A DNA stretch of 64,000 bases from Pelotomaculum thermopropionicum SI (lineage in GTDB: Bacteria; Bacillota; Desulfotomaculia; Desulfotomaculales; Pelotomaculaceae), in NCBI GenBank assembly GCA_000010565.1, contig AP009389.1, positions 558,001-622,000 on the forward strand. The letters run 5' to 3'. The position numbers and the translations under genes were made by a program. Under the pieces are notes generated by a model. It saw nothing but the letters and a program-made list of their open reading frames with translations, was not told the origin of the DNA and made no database searches. Positions 16,793 through 25,547 of this stretch are shown one piece after another (the first letter of the stretch is position 1; each line of letters begins with the position of its first letter).

Positions 16793-17653
16793 GTGACAAA
16801 AAAGTTGACTGTTGCCGTGGCCAGCGGCAAGGGGGGCACAGGCAAAACTACTATTTCAACGTGCCTGGCTTATGCGGCTGTGGAAGCAGGTTACGAGACA
16901 GCTTATATCGATTGCGATGTTGAAGAGCCTAACGGGCACCTTTTTTTGAAACCGCTCCTGGAGCGCAGTTACCCGGTCAGCCTGCCGGTTCCGGCGGTCG
17001 ATGAAGAAAAGTGCGTTGCCTGCGGTGCCTGCGGGGAAATTTGCCAGTACAGCGCCATTGTGTGTATAAATAAAAGCGTCCTCACATTTGAAAAAATGTG
17101 CCACGGGTGCGGCGGCTGTTCGCTGGTATGTCCCGCAGGGGCCATATCCGAGAAGAAAAGAGAACTGGGTATAGTGGAGGAGGGGCGCGCCGGGAAAATA
17201 TCGTTTTACCACGGCAGGCTGAATATTGGTGAGGCCATGAGCCCCCCTTTAATAAAGGCCGTACGGTCTGCCGGCCGGGAAAGCTTGTTGAACATAGTGG
17301 ATGCCCCTCCAGGCACTTCCTGCCCGGTAATCTCTGCGGTCAGGAACGCAGATTACGTTCTTCTGGTAGCCGAGCCGACTCTCTTTGGATTGAACGACCT
17401 GGGCCTTGCCGTTGATATGGTTAAGGAGCTGGAAATACCCCATGCGGTGGTTGTAAACAGGTCCTGTCCGGGCAACACGCTCGCCCGTAAATTCTGTGCA
17501 GAAAGAGGAATAAAAGTGCTGGCCGAAATACCTGACGACCGGAGAGTGGCCGAAGCATACTCCAGAGGTGAACTGCCGTATCTTTCCGTACCAGGCTACC
17601 AGAGGCGCTTTGCGAAGCTCTTGATTTCGATTTTGAAAGAGGCAAGACGGTGA
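16793..17653 (+). CDS. MinD/NBP35-like ATPase with inserted ferredoxin domain
   Basis: A 286-residue SIMIBI-class P-loop ATPase: deviant Walker A SGKGGTGKTT, Walker B-like NIVDAPPGTSCP. Residues 63-115 hold a two-cluster ferredoxin insert (CVACGACGEICQYSAI and CHGCGGCSLVCPAGAI). Proteins of this type occur as adjacent pairs in methanogens and clostridia and are thought to move iron-sulfur or other metal cofactors. GTG 16793 follows GGAGGG. The gene's stop overlaps the start of its paralogue. Confidence 0.85.
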   Translation: MTKKLTVAVASGKGGTGKTTISTCLAYAAVEAGYETAYIDCDVEEPNGHLFLKPLLERSYPVSLPVPAVDEEKCVACGACGEICQYSAIVCINKSVLTFEKMCHGCGGCSLVCPAGAISEKKRELGIVEEGRAGKISFYHGRLNIGEAMSPPLIKAVRSAGRESLLNIVDAPPGTSCPVISAVRNADYVLLVAEPTLFGLNDLGLAVDMVKELEIPHAVVVNRSCPGNTLARKFCAERGIKVLAEIPDDRRVAEAYSRGELPYLSVPGYQRRFAKLLISILKEARR

Positions 17654-18528
17654 TGGAAATAGCGGTTATCAGCGGCAAAGGGGGTACGGGTAAGACAAGC
17701 CTGGTGGCTTCGTTTGCCGCCCTGGCTGCAAGGCCTGTGGTGGCGGACTGCGACGTGGACGCGGCCGACCTGCACCTGGTTCTAAAGCCGCAGATTAAGA
17801 AAATGGAAGATTTTACAGGCGGGAAAAAGGCCAGGATTATACCAGACAGGTGCAGCGGCTGCGGGATGTGCTTCGAACTCTGCCGCTTTGGGGCAATAAT
17901 TAAGAATGGAAGCTATCGGCCTGCTTATGCCGTTGACCGCATAAGCTGCGAAGGGTGCGGCGTTTGCAGTCATTTTTGCCCGGAGAAGGCAATTGAATTC
18001 AGCCCGGCTGTCAACGGCCGGTGGTTCGTTTCGGACACCCGCTACGGGCCCATGGTTCACGCCAGGTTGGGCGTGGCTGAAGAAAACTCCGGAAAGCTGG
18101 TCACCCTGGTGCGGAACCAGGCAAGGGAAATCGCTCTGAAAGAAAAACGGCCGGTCATTATTATTGACGGCCCTCCGGGCATAGGCTGCCCTGTTATTGC
18201 TTCAATAACTGGTACTGATGCAGTATTGATCGTAGCAGAACCCACCGTATCAGGCGAACATGACCTGGAAAGGGTAGCCGAGCTGGTTAAATATTTTAAT
18301 ATCCCTTCTTTCCTGTGCGTCAACAAGTACGACATCAATCCGGGGGTTAGCAAAAAGATTGAAGAAAAAGCTGCGGCAAGCGGGATTGTCGCTGTGGGCA
18401 GGATCCGTTACGACAGATCTGTAACCGAAGCGCAAATTAAAGGGCTTCCTGTGGTGGATCTGAAAAGTGCTCCCGCAGCGGAAGATATTAAGCAAGCCTG
18501 GGCAAGACTTATGAATGAAATCAACTAA
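17653..18528 (+). CDS. Second MinD-like ATPase with ferredoxin insert
   Basis: A 291-residue paralogue of the preceding protein, with SGKGGTGKTSL, ferredoxin motifs CSGCGMCFELCRFGAI and CEGCGVCSHFCPEKAI, and IIDGPPGIGCP. The two probably form a heterodimer. ATG 17653 shares its A with the previous TGA; GTG 17650 directly before it is also in frame. A second NifX-like gene follows within 25 bases. Confidence 0.85.
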   Translation: MEIAVISGKGGTGKTSLVASFAALAARPVVADCDVDAADLHLVLKPQIKKMEDFTGGKKARIIPDRCSGCGMCFELCRFGAIIKNGSYRPAYAVDRISCEGCGVCSHFCPEKAIEFSPAVNGRWFVSDTRYGPMVHARLGVAEENSGKLVTLVRNQAREIALKEKRPVIIIDGPPGIGCPVIASITGTDAVLIVAEPTVSGEHDLERVAELVKYFNIPSFLCVNKYDINPGVSKKIEEKAAASGIVAVGRIRYDRSVTEAQIKGLPVVDLKSAPAAEDIKQAWARLMNEIN

Positions 18529-18552
18529 AAATTGAAGGAGCGGATGAAAATA

Positions 18553-18897
18553 ATGAAGATTGCGCTGCCAATTGCCGGAGGTCAGCTGTGCCAGCATTTT
18601 GGGCACTGTGAAGAGTTTTTCTTTTTCAATGTCGACCCCGGCACAAAAAAAATTACGAGTAAAGAAGTGTTAAAAGCACCGCCGCACCAGCCCGGCCTGC
18701 TTCCCAGGCTGCTGCATGAAAAGGGAGTGAATGTCGTCATAGCCGGCGGCATGGGGGTCAGGGCGCAGGATTTGTTCAGGCAAAACGGAATAGAGGTTGT
18801 AGTAGGGGTTTCTCCGTCCAATGGCAGCCCTGAAAATATAATAATGTCATACCTGGCGGGTTCGTTGCAGACGGGGGCAAATTTATGCGATCATTGA
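18553..18897 (+). CDS. NifX/NifB-C family protein, second copy
   Basis: A 114-residue protein of the same cofactor-binding fold as the one at 15734: KIALPIAGGQLCQHFGHCEEF, where the CxxxFGHC-like segment is typical of members working with MinD-type ATPases, and NVVIAGGMGVRAQDLF. AAGGAG at 18535-18540 precedes two in-frame ATGs (18544 and 18553); I use the second because the family starts there. It closes the first half of the cluster. Confidence 0.8.
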   Translation: MKIALPIAGGQLCQHFGHCEEFFFFNVDPGTKKITSKEVLKAPPHQPGLLPRLLHEKGVNVVIAGGMGVRAQDLFRQNGIEVVVGVSPSNGSPENIIMSYLAGSLQTGANLCDH

Positions 18898-18983
18898 ATT
18901 TTAAGAATAACGACATGAATTTTTTAGATTTTTATTCCGCGAAAATTTACTTCATTTTTTAATTACGGGAAGGGGACCTTACT

Positions 18984-19868
18984 GTGGAAGAAAAAGCTAA
19001 TTGCGGCTGTGAAGAAGGGAAAGGCTGCGGGTGCAAAGAAGAAAAAGACTGCGGGTGCGGAGAGGGAAAAGACTGCGGTTGCGAGAGCGAGGAAACGAAA
19101 ACGCCTGTTCCCGGCAAGATACCCGTGAACAATTTTAGCGAAGTTAAAAACGTTATAGCCGTTATGAGCGGCAAAGGCGGTGTCGGCAAATCTTCGGTAA
19201 CGTCCCTTTTGGCCTGCGGCTTCAGGAAAAAAGGCTTTGAAGTGGGAGTGCTGGATGCTGATATTACAGGCCCCAGCCTGCCGAGGATGTTTGGAGTAAA
19301 AGGTTTGCTGGAAGCCACTCCGTTCGGCCTGCTTCCCTCAGAAAGCTCTACCGGCATAAAAGTTATGTCCATGAACCTGCTGATGCATGACGAAGATGAA
19401 CCTGTAATCTGGCGCGGGCCGGTACTTTCCAACACGGTAAAACAGTTTTGGACTGAAGTGGTCTGGGATTACCTGGATTACCTTTTTGTGGACCTGCCTC
19501 CCGGCACGGGGGATGTGCCCCTTACTGTTATGCAGTCGCTGCCGTTAAACGGGTTAATTGTGGTCACCTCGCCGCAGGACCTGGCTGCAATGATTGTGAA
19601 AAAAGCGGTAAAAATGGCCAACCTTATGAATATACCAATAATGGGTTTGATTGAAAACATGAGCGGCGCTGTCTGCCCCAAATGCGGAGAAGAATTTCAG
19701 CTGTTTGGTCCTGGGCATGGCAGGGAGGTTGCGGAAAAATTTAATCTTCGGTTCCTCGGGAGCCTGCCGGTTGACCCGGAACTCTCAGTCCTATGCGACG
19801 AGGGAAAGATTGAAGACTATAAAAGTGACATTTTCACAAATGTTATTCCGGAAATCTTACTCCAATAA
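18984..19868 (+). CDS. Mrp/NBP35-type ATPase with Cys-rich N-terminus
   Basis: A 294-residue Mrp/ApbC-family iron-sulfur carrier ATPase: Walker A MSGKGGVGKSS, PVIWRGPVLSNTVKQF, VDLPPGTGDVPLT, and the cluster-binding CPKCGEEF near residue 230. The first 35 residues are extraordinary: four near-identical CGC units (NCGCEEGKG, GCGCKEEKD, DCGCGEGKD, DCGCESEET), a metal-binding tail not found in plain Mrp. GTG 18984 follows GGGAAGGGGAC. The tail may deliver or buffer metal for the CPKC site. Confidence 0.85.
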   Translation: MEEKANCGCEEGKGCGCKEEKDCGCGEGKDCGCESEETKTPVPGKIPVNNFSEVKNVIAVMSGKGGVGKSSVTSLLACGFRKKGFEVGVLDADITGPSLPRMFGVKGLLEATPFGLLPSESSTGIKVMSMNLLMHDEDEPVIWRGPVLSNTVKQFWTEVVWDYLDYLFVDLPPGTGDVPLTVMQSLPLNGLIVVTSPQDLAAMIVKKAVKMANLMNIPIMGLIENMSGAVCPKCGEEFQLFGPGHGREVAEKFNLRFLGSLPVDPELSVLCDEGKIEDYKSDIFTNVIPEILLQ

Positions 19869-19916
19869 TTGTTATTTTTTCAGAAATGTTTTTAAATAAT
19901 TGCTGCACAGCAGCGG

Positions 19917-19951
19917 CCAGGCCTGGTAAAATTCTGGACCTGGATTTTTTT
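19917..19951 (+). terminator. Weak intrinsic terminator
   Basis: CCAGG at 19917-19921 can pair with CCTGG at 19939-19943, followed by a run of T residues. The stem is short, so termination strength is uncertain. Confidence 0.4.
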
Positions 19952-20067
19952 TAAGAGGGAAAATTTTTATAAGGCAAATAGCATTATATATTGCTGGTAA
20001 AGAAAGAGTGAGGTAGTTTATAATATTAAGGGAAAAGCCTCATAATTGCGTTAACTGGAGGAATATC

Positions 20068-20466
20068 ATGCCCAGGCCGCCGAAATGCAGAAGAGTTGAG
20101 CAATTCCCCGGTTTTACTTTCTTTAAGCCGTCGGGCATTCCAATGTCGGAACTATCCGAAGTCGTGCTGTCGGTTGAGGAACTTGAAGCCATCCGCCTGA
20201 GAGACCTGGAGGGGATGGAGCACGAAGAATGCGCCGGAAAGATGTCTGTTTCCAGACCTACCTTCCACAGGATACTGGCTTCCGCCAGGCAAAAAGTGGC
20301 TCACGCTTTGATAAACGGAACTGCTCTTAGAATTACGGGTGGAAACTTTAAGCTGGTTCAGTATATGCTGGAATGCCGGAGATGCGGCCACCGCTGGAAA
20401 GGTGCCATCTGCAGGCGTATGTTGTGCCCTTCATGCTCCAGCATGGACTGGCACAGGATTGAATGA
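20068..20466 (+). CDS. DUF134 family DNA-binding protein
   Basis: A 132-residue DUF134 (UPF0251) protein: MPRPPKCRRVEQFPG opening, VVLSVEELEAIRLRDLEGM, then a helix-turn-helix segment (HEECAGKMSVSRPTFHRIL) and a C-terminal zinc-ribbon-like set (CRRCGHRWK, CPSCSSMDW). The family resembles sigma-factor region 4 and usually sits beside NifX and MinD/Mrp genes, as here, so a regulatory role for the cluster is likely. Start ATG 20068 follows TGGAGG. Confidence 0.85.
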   Translation: MPRPPKCRRVEQFPGFTFFKPSGIPMSELSEVVLSVEELEAIRLRDLEGMEHEECAGKMSVSRPTFHRILASARQKVAHALINGTALRITGGNFKLVQYMLECRRCGHRWKGAICRRMLCPSCSSMDWHRIE

Positions 20467-20658
20467 TGTGAAAAGACAGGCTGGTAAAACATGTTTTTAT
20501 GTTTTTTATTTTTTAACAGTAGGCACAATATATTTATTTAAAAATGGAACAAACTGTGCTATAATAGGACGTGTAGGCGGGCGGATGCGGTGGGTGGCAA
20601 TGCGTCCGGCAGGTACGGGTTTGAAAGCCGGTAGGCGGGGTGCACTGGCATATGTTTT

Positions 20659-21003
20659 GCAAATGTTTTGGGTAAGCAAATTTGTGATTGTTATAACAAT
20701 AACAATCTAAAGAATATTCAGGCTTTTACTGCGGCCTTCTCAGTAATTTGAGAAGACCCGGACTAAAAAATAAAAGGAGGGCTTGAAATGATTAAAAGCT
20801 TGCCGCAAGAGCTGATCCGGGAGCTGGAACTGGAGCTGAAAAGGGAGGCAATGGTGGAAGAAAAGCTGCAGGAGGCTTACTATCTGTGGTATGCTGAAAA
20901 AGAAGAAACCTGCCCGAGTCCCAGCGCCGCATAGTGAAGTGGGAATTTACAGAAAAGTTTGTTATAGTAATCACATTCACAATTTGCTTTCCCAAGCAGT
21001 TGC
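20659..21003 (+). repeat. Imperfect inverted repeat around a small ORF
   Basis: The arm at 20659-20698 and the arm at 20959-21003 are inverted, imperfect copies of each other (shared GCAAATTTGTGA-like and TTGTTATA blocks). They flank the 48-codon gene at 20788. The stretch 20467-20787 upstream otherwise holds a TATAAT-like hexamer at 20560-20565 and G-rich sequence that could be structured RNA, but no gene I can support. Confidence 0.5.
20788..20934 (+). CDS. Small acidic/helical protein, unrecognised
   Basis: A 48-residue reading frame with an ideal AAGGAGG at 20774-20780 and ATG 20788. The product is strongly helical and charged (SLPQELIRELELELKREAM) and ends in a short Cys/Pro tail. I do not recognise the family. 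The ribosome-binding site, codon use like its neighbours and position inside an inverted repeat make it worth keeping. A terminator follows at 21036. Confidence 0.5.
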   Translation: MIKSLPQELIRELELELKREAMVEEKLQEAYYLWYAEKEETCPSPSAA

Positions 21004-21035
21004 TGCATAGCTCGAAAACCATACTCTTGGACCTT

Positions 21036-21078
21036 CTCCTGCACACTGGAAAAACAAGTGTTCAGGAGATTTTTTTTT
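21036..21078 (+). terminator. Strong intrinsic terminator
   Basis: CTCCTGCACACT at 21036-21047 pairs with AGTGTTCAGGAG at 21057-21068 (two mismatched bases inside), followed by about nine T residues. It precedes the mycofactocin locus. Confidence 0.8.
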
Positions 21079-21263
21079 GGATTTGCAGGGTTTTAGGCAT
21101 TTTTTAAGATGGTTTTATCCTGACGTTATTGGCCTGGGCAGTCTTTTTCCGGGGGTGTATGAAAGCTTTGCCAGAGCCGGTTGCCGGCATGTTTTTTGAA
21201 TTATTTTATTTTAACGGTGCACACGGCTTACCTGGCAAGGAATCAAAAGGTGGTTATAAATTC

Positions 21264-21404
21264 ATGGAACAAAATGGTGACCGCGATATGCAGGCCGGCG
21301 CCGGCCGTCCGGCGGAGGAGCAGGAAACGGTGTGGGAACAGTTCGTTGTTGAAGATATTGTTATTGAGACTCTGGCCATTGACGGCATTTGCGGTGTCTA
21401 TTAG
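21264..21404 (+). CDS. mftA: Mycofactocin precursor peptide
   Basis: A 46-residue precursor peptide ending IDGICGVY. Mycofactocin precursors end in IDGMCGVY: MftC decarboxylates the terminal tyrosine and crosslinks it to the valine, and the VY-derived core becomes the redox cofactor. The leader (EQETVWEQFVVEDIVIETL) is the part expected to bind MftB. I start at ATG 21264 with AAGGTGG about a dozen bases upstream; the open frame extends further up without a ribosome-binding site. The cluster downstream confirms the call. One M-to-I change in the core distinguishes it from the actinobacterial form. Confidence 0.9.
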   Translation: MEQNGDRDMQAGAGRPAEEQETVWEQFVVEDIVIETLAIDGICGVY

Positions 21405-21433
21405 GTGCCGGCCTGGGAGGTGAGACGGCTTCA

Positions 21434-22237
21434 ATGGGCAAACTGGACGGAAAGGTTGCTTTTATTACAGGCGCTGCCAGGGGGCAGGGCCGCGCTGCGG
21501 CCCTGGCCATGGCCGCAGAGGGGGCTGACATTGCCTGCTTTGACATTTGCAGGAATCTCGACTATCCCAGCTACTGCCTGGCAACCAGGGAGGATATGGA
21601 GGTAACGGTTTCCGGTATAAGGGCCCTGGGAAGGAAGGCAGCGGTTTTTTACGGCGACGTCCGCCGTTTTAACGAGGTAAGGGCGGCCGTTGAAGGGACC
21701 ATAGAGGTTTTTGGGAAGATTGATATCCTTTTAAACAACGCCGGCATAGCCGGTATAGGGGCCTCCCACGAACTGAAGGAAGAAGAGTGGGACACCATGC
21801 TGGACATTAACCTGAAAGGGGTCTGGCTTTGCTGCAAGGCTGTAATTCCTCACATGATTGAGAGAAAAGGCGGGGTTATAATCAGCACGTCTTCCGTGAA
21901 CGGGGTAAAGGCCCTGCCGTATTCCGTTCATTACACCTGCGCCAAGTGGGGCGTCATCGGGCTAACCAAAACCCTGGCCCAGGAGCTCGCTCCGTATAAC
22001 ATCAGGGTCAACAGCATCAGCCCGGGCACGGTGGCCACCCGGATGGTGGCCGGCCTTGCCAGGGAGGCCGGCCTGGAGTACGAGGAGGCGGCCAGGCAGT
22101 TTTGCTCGGGTCACCTGATCAGCGGTTTGATACCCCCGGAGGCCGTAGCGGCGGCGGCTTTATGGCTGTCTTCAGAGGAGGCCCGCTATATTACGGGGCA
22201 CAACCTGCTGGTGGACGGCGGCTGGGCATCTACCTGA
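21434..22237 (+). CDS. Mycofactocin-coupled SDR oxidoreductase
   Basis: A 267-residue short-chain dehydrogenase: glycine motif TGAARGQGR, NNAG, the serine in STSSVNGVKA, YxxxK as YTCAKWGV, and a characteristic insert after the second strand (CFDICRNLDYPSYCLATRED). This insert and GARGQGR define the mycofactocin-dependent SDR family, which holds NAD tightly and needs mycofactocin as the external electron acceptor. ATG 21434 follows GGGAGGTG. Its substrate is an alcohol, not identifiable here. Confidence 0.9.
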   Translation: MGKLDGKVAFITGAARGQGRAAALAMAAEGADIACFDICRNLDYPSYCLATREDMEVTVSGIRALGRKAAVFYGDVRRFNEVRAAVEGTIEVFGKIDILLNNAGIAGIGASHELKEEEWDTMLDINLKGVWLCCKAVIPHMIERKGGVIISTSSVNGVKALPYSVHYTCAKWGVIGLTKTLAQELAPYNIRVNSISPGTVATRMVAGLAREAGLEYEEAARQFCSGHLISGLIPPEAVAAAALWLSSEEARYITGHNLLVDGGWAST

Positions 22238-22325
22238 GCTCCCTTCATACGGGGGATAAATATACCGGGACGGCGTCCTGCTCCGGCAATACAATCTGGC
22301 GGCAGGTCAGAAGGAGTTGAACTGC

Positions 22326-22658
22326 ATGAAACCGGACAGCCGTTACGCTTTGCGGGCCGGCACCAGGTTCCGGCATGAAGACTTCGGCGGCATAGTGTAC
22401 CAGCGGGATGCCGACAGGCTTCACATCATAAGATCCAGGCTGGCCGTCAGGCTCCTTACGCTGGCGGGAACCGGGACGGTGAATGAAATAGCGGCGGGGC
22501 TGGCCGCGGGTTCGTCCAATGAAAAGGCCGTAAGGGACCGCGTTCTTGAGGCCCTGTGCCGGCTGGAGGAGTTGGGGATAATATATGAAATCCAGCACCT
22601 GGACAATGCGGCTGAAGGCGCCGGTATGCCTGACCTGGCAGATCACCGGCAGGTGTAA
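22326..22658 (+). CDS. mftB: Mycofactocin peptide chaperone (PqqD-like)
   Basis: A 110-residue RiPP recognition element of the PqqD fold. The central RLAVRLLTLAGTGTVNEIAAGL helix-turn pattern and the LCRLEELGIIYE segment are typical. MftB binds the MftA leader and presents it to MftC. AAGGAG at 22311-22316 sets ATG 22326. The end overlaps the radical SAM gene by 74 bases, an unusually long overlap. Confidence 0.8.
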   Translation: MKPDSRYALRAGTRFRHEDFGGIVYQRDADRLHIIRSRLAVRLLTLAGTGTVNEIAAGLAAGSSNEKAVRDRVLEALCRLEELGIIYEIQHLDNAAEGAGMPDLADHRQV

Positions 22659-23601
22659 TTTGAGCTGCATCCACTGCCTTGCCGGCAGCAGCGGGGACGG
22701 CCCGGACCGGCTGAGCATGGGTGAGGTAAGGCATTTTCTCGATGATCTGGCCCGGATGAAGGTTTTTTATATCAACATCGGGGGCGGAGAGCCCCTTCTT
22801 CACCCGCGCTTTTTTGATATAGTGGATTACGCCCTGAAGCGGGACATTTACGTTCAGTTCAGCACCAACGGAACCCTTATTGACCGGGCCGTGGCCGCAG
22901 AAATTGCCGGGCGGGGCTTAAGGGTGCAGGTAAGCCTGGACGGGTGGAAGCCTGCGGTAAACGACCCCGTCCGCGGGCGGGGCACGTTTCAACAGGCAGT
23001 TAAAGCCATCCGCCTGCTGCGGGAAAGAAATGTTGATGTTTCGGTTAACTGTGTCGTGACCAGGGAAACAATTGCCGGCCTGGACGAGATGCTCCGGCTG
23101 GCAAACAGATTCGGGGCCGGCCTGAGGCTGTCCAGGCTGCGCCCGGCCGGCAGGGCCCGCGACAGGTGGCGGAAGATGGTTCCGGACCGGGAGCAGTACC
23201 GGCGGCTTTATCACTGGCTGATGGAACACCCGGAGGTGCGCACGGGCGACTCCTTCTTTTTCCTTTCAGCCTTTGGGGCCCCTTTGCCCGGGCTGTGCTT
23301 TTGCGGGGCCGGCAAGCTGACCTGTTCTGTAGACCCGGCCGGCAACGTTTATCCCTGCCCTTTTACCGTTGATAAGGCCTTAATTGCAGGAAATATAAGG
23401 GAAAAACCGTTATCCGAGCTGTGGCTGGAGGGCTTGTTAAACTATTGGCCTGCCGCCGGGCCGGAAGCCTGCCGGGGCTGCCCGGCCTACGGCCGGTGCC
23501 GGGGCGGGTGTCGCGGCGCTTCTTTTCTGGTCTACGGCAATTGCAATATGGCCGACCCCGAATGTTTAAGGGGAGTAGTTAATGAAAGGGCATTTGTATA
23601 A
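22585..23601 (+). CDS. mftC: Mycofactocin radical SAM maturase
   Basis: A 338-residue radical SAM/SPASM enzyme. The cluster motif is CNLSCIHC near residue 28, followed by the GGGEPL SAM segment (INIGGGEPLLHP). The SPASM region has CFCGAGKLTC, then VYPCPF, and CRGCPAYGRCRGGCRG. MftC oxidatively decarboxylates the C-terminal tyrosine of MftA and then forms the Val-Tyr crosslink. ATG 22585 lies inside mftB; its own last 20 bases overlap the next gene. Confidence 0.9.
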   Translation: MKSSTWTMRLKAPVCLTWQITGRCNLSCIHCLAGSSGDGPDRLSMGEVRHFLDDLARMKVFYINIGGGEPLLHPRFFDIVDYALKRDIYVQFSTNGTLIDRAVAAEIAGRGLRVQVSLDGWKPAVNDPVRGRGTFQQAVKAIRLLRERNVDVSVNCVVTRETIAGLDEMLRLANRFGAGLRLSRLRPAGRARDRWRKMVPDREQYRRLYHWLMEHPEVRTGDSFFFLSAFGAPLPGLCFCGAGKLTCSVDPAGNVYPCPFTVDKALIAGNIREKPLSELWLEGLLNYWPAAGPEACRGCPAYGRCRGGCRGASFLVYGNCNMADPECLRGVVNERAFV

Positions 23602-25531
23602 AAGAATTTTATCCAGGCTAAAAATAGGGAACATTGAACTTCCGAACAGGATTGTTTTCGGGGCCCATCCCACCAATTTTGCCTCGCGGAATTTGCTTTC
23701 GGACCGGCACGTTGCCTACTACCGGGAACGGGCCAGGGGCGGGGCAGGGATGATCGTCCTGGAGGAGCAGCTGGTTCACCCGTCCGATCTGCCCTATGAA
23801 AAAGCCCTTTTTGGCTTTAGCGAAGAGATCATCCCAGGTTACCGCCGTGTTGCGGAAGCGGTTCACGAGCATGGCGCCGTAGTGGTAGCCCAGTTGAACC
23901 ACAGCGGCATGCAATCCGAGGGCAGCACTGCCATGCATGTCCTGTGGGCCCCCGGCACCGTTCCCGACGTGGTGTCCAGGGAAGTCCCCAAAGCTATGGA
24001 GGAAAGCGATATCGCGGAAGTGACCGGCGGTTTTGCCCGGGCGGCCGGGCACGCCGTGGCAGGCGGGCTGGACGGGGTGGAGATAAATGCGGCCCAGTTT
24101 TCTCTGGTAAGGCAGTTTATGTCGCCCTTGACAAACCGCAGGGCCGACTCTTACGGCGGCAGCCTGGCCAACCGCCTGCGCTTTTGTATAGAAATTCTAA
24201 AGGCGGTCAGGGCGGTGCTGGGAGAAGACCGGCTTTTGGGGATAAGGCTGTGCGGCGACGAGTTGGCGCCGTGGGGCGGTTTGACCCCTGAGGATGCGGC
24301 GGAAATTGCGGTGGAACTGGAAAAATTAGATGTTCTCGACTACCTGACGGTTTCTGCAGGCAGCCTTTATTCCCTGCACCTGTCGGCCGCCACCTTTTAT
24401 ATTGAACCCGGATTTGCCGTTGAAGCCGCCGCAAAGATAAAGAAGGCGGTAAGGCTGCCTGTTTTCGCAGAAGGGAGGATCCACCGCCCGGAATACGCAG
24501 CCAGGATTGTTGATGAAGGGCTGGTGGACGGCGTTTACATGAACCGCGCCTTGATCTGCGATCCGTGGCTGCCCCGCAAACTGGAGCGCGGCGAGGTTGA
24601 ACGGGTGAGAGAGTGCCTGTCGTGCAACCAGGGCTGCCAGGTCCGGCACGCCATGGGAAAACCCCTTTCCTGTGCGGTCAACCCTGTGGCGGGAAGGGAA
24701 TATGAAGAAGAAACTGCAGGGCTTCGTCCGGCCGGCGCGCCCAAAAAGGTCCTTGTCGTTGGCGGGGGGCCTGCCGGTATGGAAGCGGCCAGGACCGCAG
24801 CCATCCGGGGGCACCGGGTTATCTTGTGGGAGGCGGGGCCTGCACCGGGCGGTGCGCTGGCGGCCTGCGCCCATATCGGCGAGTTTGCAAGGCTTCTTAA
24901 GACCTGGGCGAGGGAACTGGCCGACTGCGGGGTGGCGGTTGTCACCGGAAAATATTGCAGGCCGGAGGATGTTCTGGCCGAAAGGCCGGATGCTCTTGTC
25001 CTGGCAACAGGTTCCAGAACGGCAAAGCCTGCCTTCCCGGTTCGAAAGTGCCCTGCCGTGACGGCCCGGGAAGCGGCCGTAAAGCCGGACGGGGTTGGAA
25101 AAACCGTGCTTTTCTGGGATGAGGTGGGCGACCGGGTAATGGCCCGGGCGGTGGAAAAGCTGCTGGCCGGCGGGAAAACCGTTTATTTCGTTACTCCGGA
25201 CCTGTTTGCGGGAGGCAAGCTGGCTGCCACGCTGGAGCTTACGCCTTTTTACCGGCGGTTCATGGCCGGAGCGGCAGAAATTTTTACCTCTTCCTTGGTA
25301 ATAGAAGTAGACGGCGGCCGGGCTGTCGTAGAAAACAGGTTCGGCGGCAGGACCGTTACCCTCACCGGCATAGACACCCTTGTGTACAATTGCTGGCCCA
25401 GGCCGGATGAGTCGTTGTACCTGGCCCTGAAAGACAGGGTTGAAGAGGTTTACCGGGCCGGCGACTGCCTGGCCCCCAGGGGCATTGCCGAAGCCGTAAG
25501 AGACGGTTACCTGATAGGGAAAAGCCTGTAG
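23582..25531 (+). CDS. Mycofactocin-system FadH/OYE oxidoreductase 1
   Basis: A 649-residue flavoprotein with three parts: an Old Yellow Enzyme TIM barrel (residues 1-330; NRIVFGAHPTNFA, GVEINAAQFSLVRQFMSP), a [4Fe-4S] motif CLSCNQGCQVRH, and an FAD/NAD(P) Rossmann domain from about 390 (VVGGGPAGMEAART). This is the 2,4-dienoyl-CoA-reductase layout; two such genes are a standard part of mycofactocin loci. It starts within mftC. Likely role: passing electrons between mycofactocin or a substrate and NAD(P)H, inferred from family. Confidence 0.85.
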   Translation: MKGHLYKRILSRLKIGNIELPNRIVFGAHPTNFASRNLLSDRHVAYYRERARGGAGMIVLEEQLVHPSDLPYEKALFGFSEEIIPGYRRVAEAVHEHGAVVVAQLNHSGMQSEGSTAMHVLWAPGTVPDVVSREVPKAMEESDIAEVTGGFARAAGHAVAGGLDGVEINAAQFSLVRQFMSPLTNRRADSYGGSLANRLRFCIEILKAVRAVLGEDRLLGIRLCGDELAPWGGLTPEDAAEIAVELEKLDVLDYLTVSAGSLYSLHLSAATFYIEPGFAVEAAAKIKKAVRLPVFAEGRIHRPEYAARIVDEGLVDGVYMNRALICDPWLPRKLERGEVERVRECLSCNQGCQVRHAMGKPLSCAVNPVAGREYEEETAGLRPAGAPKKVLVVGGGPAGMEAARTAAIRGHRVILWEAGPAPGGALAACAHIGEFARLLKTWARELADCGVAVVTGKYCRPEDVLAERPDALVLATGSRTAKPAFPVRKCPAVTAREAAVKPDGVGKTVLFWDEVGDRVMARAVEKLLAGGKTVYFVTPDLFAGGKLAATLELTPFYRRFMAGAAEIFTSSLVIEVDGGRAVVENRFGGRTVTLTGIDTLVYNCWPRPDESLYLALKDRVEEVYRAGDCLAPRGIAEAVRDGYLIGKSL

Positions 25532-25547
25532 GCGGGAGGGCCGTACC

